From positions 722,005 through 786,004 of the forward strand of contig JAVLUZ010000169.1 of assembly GCA_036768485.1 (NCBI GenBank): a DNA stretch of 64,000 nucleotides, given 5' to 3'. Both the position numbers and the translations under genes were made by a program. The stretch is from Mermis nigrescens (Eukaryota; Nematoda; Enoplea; Mermithida; Mermithidae). A model generated the notes under the pieces. It was not told the origin of the DNA and searched no databases. It was given only the letters and a program-made list of their open reading frames with translations. Shown here piece after piece: positions 50,217 through 58,637 of this stretch (position 1 is its first letter; every line of letters begins with the position of its first letter).

Positions 50217-50466
50217 CATACCTGGGCGTGGGGGTTCGGGGGTATGCACCCCCAGAAACCAAAATACCCCGTAGAAACCAAATTACCCCTGGAATTAGGT
50301 TTTTGAATTTTTTGTTTATTTCGCGATTTTTTTGATGCCAATGGATAGTACTCGATGAGAAACGTTGAAAAATGGTGTATTTCGCCACACCACCATTTTT
50401 GAGGCCATTTTTTGATCCTTTGAAAAAATCCTGCAACCCGCAGAACTTTAGTGCCGCCCACCAATG
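50217..50466. mobile_element. hAT-like miniature element M1, copy 5
   Basis: 250 bp, ends CATACCTGGGC and inverted CATTGGTGGGC, flanked by GTACCGAC and GTAACGAC (7/8), apparently the oldest copy. It lies beside an R1 repeat copy (about 50080-50190, minus). Confidence 0.85.
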
Positions 50467-50474
50467 GTAACGAC

Positions 50475-51708
50475 ATAGATGGACATGCTGTGCTTCAATA
50501 GTGCAGTGTTTAGTGTCAACATCTCAAAAATTTTTGACGTCAAAAAATGTCGAAAAAATTGATGGCAAGGATAAAAACATTGTTTTCGATAAATTTTGTG
50601 ATGAAACGTATTTCAACAAATTTGAATGATTTCCGGTCATTTTTAGGGAATCGCAAATTCTTTGATTTAATTTATATAAAATAAATTTTGTTAAAGAAGT
50701 TTAGCGCTAAAAGGCATAAAAAGCGAAACGCTGAAAAGGCACCATTTGTGCGCGATACGGACTGATTCTTTGAAATCGTTTGTTTTTAAGTGTTCTGGAA
50801 AACTCGAATATTGATTCTAAAAAATAAAGCGTAATCGATTTCGCTAATGTAAAACCAAGTAATCTCGGAAATCTGAGAAGAGGGTGTAGCGACCGAATTC
50901 TGGAGGTTCTGAGTAGTGCAAACTGCTCAAGTCCGCAAAAACATGCCAAAAATTCAATTCTGAGGGTTCCACTGGATTTTAGGGGAAAAGCCTTAGAAAC
51001 TTCCCACTCACGCTCATGTATTGTAAGCAGTCAGCCTATAAATTTTAGGCAATCTTCTAACCCATGGTCCTCCGCGACTTTTTCTGAGGACTACTAATAC
51101 AAATTAAGCGATATTATACCATCCGTCATGCTATCTATTGAAATGGACTTGGACCATGGAGCTTAGTAGGCTTCACAAAATTGGCTAGGCCTGTTGCGAA
51201 TAATGACAATATTACACATAATGCATGCTTGCAATTTCTAAATTGAAATGCTGTAATAAATTTCTTTCCGTGCACACTGAAGTCGTGAAAGTAAGCGTAA
51301 AAGTAATGAACAACTATTAATGAACAGTGCACGATTCAAGCTTCCCACACTTAGCAAAAGATATTTCATTGAGTCGCCCGAAACAGCTATTCCCAAAGCT
51401 GACACATTAATATTTATCCACACTTATTTTTGTCACTATTCAGTGGCTCATGATTGATAATGATTCGGTACGTCAACTTAATTTTCTTCTATAAATAGTC
51501 GTGTTTCTGCTTAAATTTATTCTTTTTCATAGCGTCGATTCGATTTTATAAATATTAAAACAATAATTTGTTCTGTGCTCAAATGTACGAGTATGTAATA
51601 TAGGGACTAGGTTACTTACTATCCATGAATAGTAATTACCATTTATTAGTAAGTACAGAATTGGCGACCTCGTAACCAAGGACGCTCGAAGGCTTTTCTG
51701 TCCTAAGG
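50475..51708. other. no gene seen
   Basis: AT-rich; scattered short ORFs without recognisable content. Confidence 0.4.
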
Positions 51709-53233
51709 GATAAGCTTGTCTGGAATAAGAATAGGTAAGAAAAATATTTGTGTCTAGGTCAGTGCTCAGAGACAGATAATCGATTGATGCGGTATTGGGC
51801 GGATCTAAGAGGGTGCGGGCGAGCGTCCCCTTCTCCGTTGGCCAAAAATATTTGGCGAGATAAGGGATGGATATGTACTTTGCAATAATTTTTGGCCATC
51901 GACCACCGAAATTTTTCAAATTTTCCTCGGAAGAATACCAATTTAATAAATTTATTCTTTTTCTTGGTAGCCTGATAGCCATTCTAATATAGTTTTATTC
52001 CATTTTTTGCACAAATTTTAAAATTTTTTGTCGTTCGGCTTGAATGCATTTAGGCTGTGTTCCAAATGAACAAAAACTGGAAATAACGAAGTAATTCAGG
52101 TCTCTAAAAATTTTGGAGTCGAAAGTTTACTGATGCGACGTTTCGCGCCGGGTTTTAGCTAAAGTCAAAGAAGTTTAGGCACCTTTTGCACAGAACTGCT
52201 TCTAATTTTTGAATTTTTTGCAAAATTTTCGCGGCATCAAAAAATTACGAAAAAACAAAAGTTTTTCAAAAATTGAATTCTGAGGTAAGGAGGGGGTATT
52301 TTGGTTTCTGGGGGGAATTTAGGTTTCTCGGGGTGCATACTCCTCAAACCCCCCACGCACCGTCCCCCCTCAGGGATAATCTGGATCCGCCTATTGGTAC
52401 GGTACATGAGAAAATAGATATGTGTTTAAAACAAGCGACAGATATGATGAGGTTTCTATTAATAGAGGATTCGTGATTTAAGAAAATTGCGCTCAAATTA
52501 TTAAATGATGTGGTTAATTTGAAGCAAAATTTGTTAAAGAGAGGTGTGTCTTGAGTTAGAGTGTAGTAAGAGGAAGATTTCGGTGAAATTTATGAGTTAT
52601 TGTCACACATTGAAATAGGGGATTCAGCCCTCTCCCTTTCCTCCGAGAATCCGGTTGACCCTAAGAATCCTCCCAGAATTCAATTTTTAGCACGTTTTTT
52701 GGACATTTTTACTAGTAAGCCACCAGTAAAATTCAACGGTTGGATAGCGAAACTTGTAATGTTCAAAACTTACTGCGAGTAAAGTGGAATGAAAAAGCAC
52801 CATATCTGTGTTGTTGAGGAGGGTCCACAATACACTGGGGACTGCGGATTGCGAACCGTCCCAAATTTGGGACATTATTTTGTATGTCAGACGCTTTCAT
52901 GCAAATAAGCTTAAATGAAAGAATATATCATTTGAAATAGCTTTTCAAGGACTACAAATCCATGTAATTTGAAACATAAAAAGCTTGAAATTAGAGGAGC
53001 ACAAAGTCTCTAAAGCTGTACCTCAAAAGTAAACCTTTTTTATTACAGTATTTCTCTCCTAAATATTTTCCTATTCCTTTTCAAAATATTCAGGTTTTGT
53101 AGACCTTGAACTGATATTTTAAATGCTAAAACGATCAATCAGCTTACAACAGGCAAAGAGCAGTGTATCCCTAAACTGGCGTCCTATTTTTGGGACAGCC
53201 CTTATAAAATGTTAAAAAGGGCAATCATTTTAT
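51709..53233. repeat. 1.5-kb dispersed repeat, copy 2
   Basis: Direct-orientation partner of 21368-22817. It contains, in addition, an M1-like C-run fragment at about 52262-52368 inside its M2-type segment, so an M1 element inserted into this copy and lost an end. Confidence 0.75.
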
Positions 53234-53339
53234 ATCTTGTTTGCTGCAAGCTTATCCTCAATGATAGATCATGCCTTTCAGTACCTTTTGTTATTTCCGC
53301 TTAAATTGTCTTTAGTGTTAGTAGTTATACGCTGGCACC

Positions 53340-53800
53340 CTAGGTAGCAACGCTATAACATAGGCAATGGTTAAGGATAGGCAATTCTTAAAAATAGCCC
53401 ATGTTATAACATAGGCTAATGCTATAACATATACAATGGTTAAGGATAGGCGAGGGGTGGAGCCTTGCGCCCTGAGGTAGGGGCCAGGGCGCAATGGTTA
53501 AGGATAGGCAATGGATAAGGATAGACAATGGTTAAGCATAGACTAACGCTATAACATATGAGGACATAGTTGAGGAGTGGAAGGGTGAATAGAGCCTAAG
53601 CTAAACTGAGACTAGACCCGAACTAAATGTTAACTAAGACTAAACCTGAACTAAGGTGTAAACTAAGATTAAACCCGGACTAAGGTCTAAATAAAGCCTA
53701 GGTGTAAAGTAAGCCTAAGTATAAACTAAGACTAAACTCGAACTAAGATTAAAACTAGACTAAACCTGAACTAATGTCTAAATTAAGCCTAGAATGTATG
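53340..53800. repeat. terminal tandem repeats of element 2
   Basis: Two arrays: 53350-53575, units 'gctataacataggcaatggt' and 'taaggataggcaatgg'; and 53590-53800, units around 'aactaagactaaacctgaac'. 53800-54355 has no gene and carries short phrases such as 'gacatcccagta' twice. Confidence 0.75.
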
Positions 53801-54355
53801 TGAGACGTTGTATGACATCCCAGTATATGTGCATGTGGACATCCCAGTACAAGTCTAAGTGTGTTGGGACATATCCACAGCACCGCTTGTTGCATGTGTA
53901 AAGTATTTTTCAATGATAATTTATTGTCTGACATGCTGATTCAATCATAGGCACGCTCATAGCAAGGCACGCCCTGGGAGGAGGGGAGGGGGAGTCCCCC
54001 AACGCATCCCCCGGCAATACTTATATGCAGTGGTCCGCTCTTGCAACAACAACAATACGCCTATGCGTATTGTGTGTATCCACTGCCACATGGGCTTAAA
54101 TATGCCTTAAATGTGCTAAAATAAGACAAAACTACGCCCAAGGACGGTGTAAACCAAGCCTAAGCATTATAGAAATTTATGTAGCAGTGTATGACTTGCT
54201 TAGACACATTATGCAACTAAACTTAAGCAGTAATGAGCTGAGTATATATATATATGCTCAACTTCCTGGTCCTTGCTTAAACGCGTTCTATCAGTGATGT
54301 GTTATGCGTGTTGTGACACCAAAATTAGATCTGATGCAACAATGCATTCGAACAT

Positions 54356-55156
54356 TTACACCCAGTTAGGCATATGGGTGATGAGGTCATAGCGCCCATT
54401 GACTGCATACAGATTGACGACTTTCTGAGCAGCAGGCCCTTCATAGAACAACATTTTGCCCGAGTAAACCTTTATTTGGTAATTTGGCGTTAAGACATTT
54501 TGAATTTGTTCTACAGCATCTAAGCCATACCTCTTATTTGCCTCTACACTCAGATTAGCTCTGCTCATCAACTCTAATGCTAGCTGCTTTTGCAGAGTGT
54601 GGCGACGCTTATCGCCTTTCCGAATAGTTTCCCACTGGGGGTCTGAGTCTAGCCTTGCCATTCCTGTTACAATAGCTCGGGGTAGTGATAAATTATCTCT
54701 AGATGCTGTTTTAATAAATTTTCCCTTATTTTTGCAGAATTCCTTTACAGTTGTAAAATCAATAGAGGGGCCCATGCCCCATTGTGGTTTATGGTCTACA
54801 ATAATGAGCTTAAAAGCCATATTCTCACTGAAGTTGAATTCCTTCTTTGATTGAGACACTTTCTCCATTATACTAAAAACTTTGTCGGAATTCACATTTT
54901 TACGTTTAGTGAATGGTACAATTACAGGCTCGAACAAGCTTGGATGTGTGATTTCAAAGCCAACCATGTTTTCAGGAGGACAGTCGAGTAACATTTTCTG
55001 AATAGCACTCTCAAAAATAGGTTCCAATTCTTTAAATAAGTTTTGGCATTCGTGTATGTTTGCAAATTTAAGTAAATATGCTTTTGCTGTTGTTCTGAAT
55101 CTACGAACAGGAACAGAAGCAAGTTCATCCACTGTGCAATATTGATTAAGATCCAT
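54356..55156 (-). CDS. polB: PolB N-terminal domain ORF, 266 aa, polymerase part absent
   Basis: Uninterrupted ORF matching the N-terminal region of the element 1 PolB: VGFEITHPSLFEPVIVPF near residue 85-100, DNLSLPRAIVTGMARLD near 165-180, and NYQIKVYSGK ... GPAAQKVVNLY near 225-250. It ends ITHMPNWV-stop, exactly where the Maverick family continues into the CxxC zinc region and exonuclease. The final TGG|GTGTAA could be a splice donor, but the 1 kb left before the element tip contains no exonuclease or polymerase motif. So the enzyme is either truncated or this domain survives alone. TATAAATA 33 bp upstream of ATG 55156. Confidence 0.75.
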   Translation of the reverse strand: MDLNQYCTVDELASVPVRRFRTTAKAYLLKFANIHECQNLFKELEPIFESAIQKMLLDCPPENMVGFEITHPSLFEPVIVPFTKRKNVNSDKVFSIMEKVSQSKKEFNFSENMAFKLIIVDHKPQWGMGPSIDFTTVKEFCKNKGKFIKTASRDNLSLPRAIVTGMARLDSDPQWETIRKGDKRRHTLQKQLALELMSRANLSVEANKRYGLDAVEQIQNVLTPNYQIKVYSGKMLFYEGPAAQKVVNLYAVNGRYDLITHMPNWV

Positions 55157-55189
55157 TGTGGTGCTTGTCTCCTTTGTTATTCAACTTCT

Positions 55190-55197
55190 TATTTATA
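55190..55197 (-). promoter_or_regulatory. TATAAATA box of PolB (element 2)
   Basis: 33 bp before ATG 55156; about 75 bp from the oppositely oriented box at 55273. Confidence 0.6.
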
Positions 55198-55272
55198 GAC
55201 AGTCATTTACTGAACTGTATATACCCAAACACGTCCAAACACGTTTAGGCGTGTCTAAACATGTTCAAAGTT

Positions 55273-55280
55273 TATAAATA
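55273..55280 (+). promoter_or_regulatory. TATAAATA box of CxxC gene (element 2)
   Basis: 45 bp before ATG 55326. Confidence 0.6.
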
Positions 55281-55325
55281 TGAAAAATTTTCGAGTGAGG
55301 AAAAAATTAGAATTATTTTCAAAAA

Positions 55326-55646
55326 ATGGAAGAAGTTAAAGAAGTAAAACAACGTCCTTTTGTTGAGGAGGAGAAAAAACCGTATGGTAGGTCAATCAAA
55401 CCACCCCTGCAATTGTGTGGTAGGAATCTTGAGCGACCCATGTACGCGCTCATGGTTCAACTCTGCTATTTTTGTCAAAAAGCGTCTTCGGAACGCGACT
55501 TTTTCGAAACTAATGGGGGTAGGTGGTACATGAACCTGCAAATGTGCCCCCGGTGCTGCGAGTTTAACCGCGCCATGCAAGAAGCAGGCAATCGAGTGAT
55601 TGCGAGGTACATGGAGCAGGACGCAGAAGCCCGCAGGCCTGCCTGA
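55326..55646 (+). CDS. CxxC zinc-binding protein, 106 aa
   Basis: Orthologue of 18470-18850: KKPYGRSIKPPLQL, then LCYFCQKASSERDFFETNGG and MCPRCCEFNRAMQEAG. The four cysteines and the spacing of about 26 residues are unchanged, while the N-terminal leader is shorter and lacks the EQP repeats. Strong conservation of just this domain implies a binding function under constraint. It is the first gene of the plus-strand block and divergent from PolB. Confidence 0.85.
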   Translation: MEEVKEVKQRPFVEEEKKPYGRSIKPPLQLCGRNLERPMYALMVQLCYFCQKASSERDFFETNGGRWYMNLQMCPRCCEFNRAMQEAGNRVIARYMEQDAEARRPA

Positions 55647-55651
55647 AAGTC

Positions 55652-55659
55652 TATAAATA
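55652..55659 (+). promoter_or_regulatory. TATAAATA box of 107-aa gene
   Basis: Directly after the CxxC stop, 62 bp before ATG 55722; the same 'aaagtctataaata' phrase as before the element 1 homologue. Confidence 0.55.
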
Positions 55660-55721
55660 AGAGTCCATAAGTATGGGTGGCGTATACGCTATTTTATAGC
55701 TAGCTTTTTAATATATAAGCA

Positions 55722-56045
55722 ATGGCATCTCCTGGCGAACTAGCCTACCATCACTTTGTCGACAGACTCATCGAAAAAGCAACGCTCAGATTCATCAACG
55801 TCCGTCATGTGGAACGTATTGGCAACTGCTTTTGGAGCCAGCTTACTGAAGCGTTCAAGGAGGAACGAAAGAGCAAAGAAAAGAAAGCATTTTGGACTTT
55901 CGCCTTGTACTTGAAGCAGTGTATAATTAATCGTGAAAATGAAATACTGTACGACTTGTGGCATCATTTTGATATGAATGCTAAAAATATGTGGGAAAAT
56001 TTGTATGAAGATACTTTGTCGCGTAAAGTTAATATGGTGTTGTAA
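55722..56045 (+). CDS. small helical accessory protein, 107 aa
   Basis: Orthologue of the 109-aa protein: MASPGELAYHHFVDRL start, GNCFWSQLTEAFKEER near residue 33-48, FWTFALYLKQCI near 58-70 and EILYDLWHHFDMNAKNMWENLYED. It differs mainly at the C-terminus, where the cysteines are missing. It lies directly before the integrase as in element 1. Confidence 0.82.
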   Translation: MASPGELAYHHFVDRLIEKATLRFINVRHVERIGNCFWSQLTEAFKEERKSKEKKAFWTFALYLKQCIINRENEILYDLWHHFDMNAKNMWENLYEDTLSRKVNMVL

Positions 56046-56097
56046 ATGAATAAATAAAGAAAATCCACGTTGAAACAACAACGTGTTTTTTTGAAAA

Positions 56098-57156
56098 ATG
56101 AATAAAATCTTCAATAAATTATACTATGATCCGAAAACGGGGTACTCGGGAGCCCACCATTTGTTCACTAAAGCCCGCAAGCTTCACCCGCGCATTAAAT
56201 TGTCCCAGGTAAAATCGTGGTTAGCTAAACAACCCACCTACTCTTTGCATAAGCCGGCTTTTAAAAAGTATAGCCGAAATAAAGTGATTGTGAGTGCGAT
56301 TGATGAACAGTGGCAGGCCGACCTCGTAGACCTTCAATCTCTGGCCAAGCATAACGATAATTTTAAGTACTTGCTCAATTGTATAGATTTATTTTCAAAA
56401 TACGCATGGGTGGTTCCCCTGAAAACCAAAAACGCGAAAGATATTCTTAATGCTTTTAAGGACATTTTAAGTAGTGGCCGAAAACCATACAAACTGCAAA
56501 CGGATGCGGGTAAGGAGTTTGTAAACAAAGAGTTTCAGTCGTTTCTAAAATTGGAAGATGTGCATTTCTTTACAACCAAAAGCGAAATGAAGGCCAGCGT
56601 GGTCGAACGGTTTAATCGAACCCTCAAAGAAAAAATGTGGAGATACTTTACGCATAACAACACTTATAGGTACATTGACGTTATTGATAAGCTAACTGAA
56701 AATTATAATAATTCGGTGCATAGAACTATAGGCGTAGCCCCCGTAAATGTTAGCGAGAAAAATGAGCTAGAAATTTTAAATAAGGCATTCAGAGTAGCGC
56801 CACCTAAGCCCGTAAAATTTAAATTTAATATAGGCGATAAAGTTCGTATAAGTAAAGTTAAGCGAACGTTCGAAAAAGGGGTTTGGCCAAATTGGACCGA
56901 AGAGTATTTTATAGTTGGTGAAAGCTTCGCACGCACCCCACCCGTCTATTCGTTAAAAGACCAGAAGGGCGAAAAATTGGAGGGTATTTTTTACGAACAA
57001 GAATTGCAAAAAATTGATGTATCAGCAAAAGATTTGTTCATTGTAGATAAAATTCTGAAAACTCGAAAACGTGCTGGAAAAACGGACTATTTAGTGCGGT
57101 GGCGTGGTTACCCTCCTAAATTCGATTCGTGGATCACTAGCCTAGTGAAGTTATAA
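56098..57156 (+). CDS. int: chromodomain DDE integrase, 352 aa
   Basis: Intact integrase of the same length as 16996-18054. Catalytic Asp in QWQADLVDLQ (about 75), Asp in LQTDAGKEF, Glu in SVVERFNRT; basic SH3-like part with GDKVRISKVKRTFEKG; chromodomain YLVRWRGYPPKFDSW at the end. No TATAAATA box is obvious upstream; instead an A/T-rich 'gaataaataaag' lies before ATG 56098. All motifs intact, so insertion activity is possible. Confidence 0.96.
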   Translation: MNKIFNKLYYDPKTGYSGAHHLFTKARKLHPRIKLSQVKSWLAKQPTYSLHKPAFKKYSRNKVIVSAIDEQWQADLVDLQSLAKHNDNFKYLLNCIDLFSKYAWVVPLKTKNAKDILNAFKDILSSGRKPYKLQTDAGKEFVNKEFQSFLKLEDVHFFTTKSEMKASVVERFNRTLKEKMWRYFTHNNTYRYIDVIDKLTENYNNSVHRTIGVAPVNVSEKNELEILNKAFRVAPPKPVKFKFNIGDKVRISKVKRTFEKGVWPNWTEEYFIVGESFARTPPVYSLKDQKGEKLEGIFYEQELQKIDVSAKDLFIVDKILKTRKRAGKTDYLVRWRGYPPKFDSWITSLVKL

Positions 57157-57159
57157 ATA
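57152..57159 (+). promoter_or_regulatory. TATAAATA box of 105-aa gene
   Basis: Overlaps the integrase stop, 29 bp before ATG 57189. Confidence 0.6.
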
Positions 57160-57188
57160 ATAATTCTAGTCCTACTTTGATATGAAAA

Positions 57189-57506
57189 ATGGAGACTGGT
57201 CAGTGTTTTTTCAATCATATTCTACATCGTTTATCACAATATACCTATTTGTCTAATGATGCAATTGGGGGTTATCTTTGGCCAAAAATGAGCAATCATT
57301 ATAGGCAAGCATTGCTCGAACTTGATGAGAATGCTGCTTTAGGCTTCTCAAAGTACATCAGAAAACGCCTAAAAAGAGGAGATCTATGTGTGTTATTCAA
57401 GTTATGGGAATTTTTAAGTCCAGAAGCTAAGTTTTACTTCGCAAATGTTTTTACAAAAAATATCGATGAGCACATCACCTCATCTATGTCAACTATTTTG
57501 ATCTAA
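57189..57506 (+). CDS. small helical accessory protein, 105 aa
   Basis: Relative of the 98-aa protein of element 1: FFNHILHRLSQY start, GGYLWPKMSNHY near residue 26-37, LKRGDLCVLFKLWEFLSPEA near 57-76 and a C-terminal FTKNIDEHI helix. In element 1 the homologue is on the opposite side of the CxxC gene, so this gene has moved relative to the integrase. Confidence 0.75.
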   Translation: METGQCFFNHILHRLSQYTYLSNDAIGGYLWPKMSNHYRQALLELDENAALGFSKYIRKRLKRGDLCVLFKLWEFLSPEAKFYFANVFTKNIDEHITSSMSTILI

Positions 57507-57509
57507 AGA

Positions 57510-57915
57510 GCGTACAGAGTTTCGGAAAAAGTGTGCAGAGTTTCGGAAAAAGTGTGCAGAGTTTCGGAACAGAGTTTCGAAAAAGTGTGCAGAGTTTCGG
57601 AAAAAGTGTGCAGAGTTTCGGAAAAAGTGTGCAGAGTTTCGGAAAAAGTGTGCAGAGTTTCGGAAAAAGTGTGCAGAGTTTCGAAAAAAGTGTGCAGAGT
57701 TTGGAGCATTTTTTACACGTTATAACATAGGAAGTGTGCAGAGTTTCGGAAAAAGTGTGCAGAGTTTTAGAAAAAGTGTGCAGAGTTTGGAAAAAAGTGT
57801 GCAGAGTTTCGGAAAAAGTGTGCAGAGTTTCGGAAAAAGTGTGCAGAGTTTCGGAAAAAGTGTGCAGAGTTTCGGAAAAGGTGCAGAGTTTGGAAAAAGT
57901 GTGCAGAGTTTCAAA
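57510..57915 (+). repeat. 21-bp tandem repeat upstream of ATPase
   Basis: About 17 units of GTGTGCAGAGTTTCGGAAAAA in two blocks, interrupted around 57700-57730 by 'cattttttacacgttataac'. It fills the gap between the 105-aa gene and the ATPase promoter. Long ORFs across it in several frames exist only because the unit length is a multiple of three. Confidence 0.95.
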
Positions 57916-57919
57916 AGTT

Positions 57920-57927
57920 TATAAATA
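57920..57927 (+). promoter_or_regulatory. TATAAATA box of ATPase (element 2)
   Basis: Directly after the last 21-bp unit, 35 bp before ATG 57963. Confidence 0.65.
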
Positions 57928-57962
57928 CTGATGCTGAATCTGTGTTGAAAACTATTCTAGAA

Positions 57963-58637
57963 ATGGAACACCCCTTTACATGCACTGTTTCTGGTCCAAC
58001 AAAATCAGGAAAAACAACATTTGTTAAGCAACTTATTGAAAATAGAGAAAGAATAATTAATACAAAAATTGATAAAATCAACTGGTTTTATAGTGAAGAA
58101 CAGCCTCTGTACTATAAAATGAAAAATGTAATTTTTAATAAAGGCTTGCCAGATTTTAGCATCCTCAAAGAAAAAAGTCATGTACCCCAGCTTATAGTCC
58201 TTGATGATCTAATGCATGAAAGTAGAGGAAATCATGAAATTATACAATTATTCACTCGTGGTTGTCATCATTGGAACATTAGTGTAATACAAATTGTGCA
58301 AAATCTATTTTACGATGGCCTTCGTACCTCACGCATCAATTCTGATTATATTGTTTTGTTCAAAAACCCTGCAGATCAACTGCAATCGCATATTTTATCA
58401 CGTCATTTATACCCTAGTAATACAAAATATTTTCTTGAAGCATATGTTGATGCCACCTCCAGGCCACATGGGTACTTGTTCATTGATCTGACACAAAATG
58501 CAGATGATTTACACAGGTTGAAAACGAGTATTTTGAGCAAACATCCTACACTTTATGTGCCAAAAACTATAAATATGTATAATAATCTATTTGAAAATTA
58601 CAAAAATGGCTCCTCAAAGACTAAAACGAAACATTAG
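57963..58637 (+). CDS. genome-packaging ATPase (FtsK/HerA-type), 224 aa
   Basis: Walker A SGPTKSGKTTF is near residue 10-20, Walker B PQLIVLDDLMHES near 80-92, and an IQIVQNLFYDG segment like the sensor of the element 1 enzyme near 112. Overall similarity to that enzyme is limited to these motifs and general spacing. I chose ATG 57963 (MEHPF) over an upstream TTG. Its 3' end overlaps the next gene by 32 bp. Confidence 0.9.
   Translation: MEHPFTCTVSGPTKSGKTTFVKQLIENRERIINTKIDKINWFYSEEQPLYYKMKNVIFNKGLPDFSILKEKSHVPQLIVLDDLMHESRGNHEIIQLFTRGCHHWNISVIQIVQNLFYDGLRTSRINSDYIVLFKNPADQLQSHILSRHLYPSNTKYFLEAYVDATSRPHGYLFIDLTQNADDLHRLKTSILSKHPTLYVPKTINMYNNLFENYKNGSSKTKTKH
58568..58575 (+). promoter_or_regulatory. 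TATAAATA box of split small virion gene
   Basis: Inside the 3' end of the ATPase gene, 30 bp before ATG 58606. Confidence 0.6.

Noticed and set aside
57510..57915. CRISPR array
   Set aside because: Units are directly joined without unique spacers and the genome is eukaryotic; it is a minisatellite.
57510..57925. Several 60-70-codon ORFs with MCRVSEKV-type repeats
   Set aside because: Open only because the 21-bp unit has no stop in several frames on both strands; no start context or homologue.
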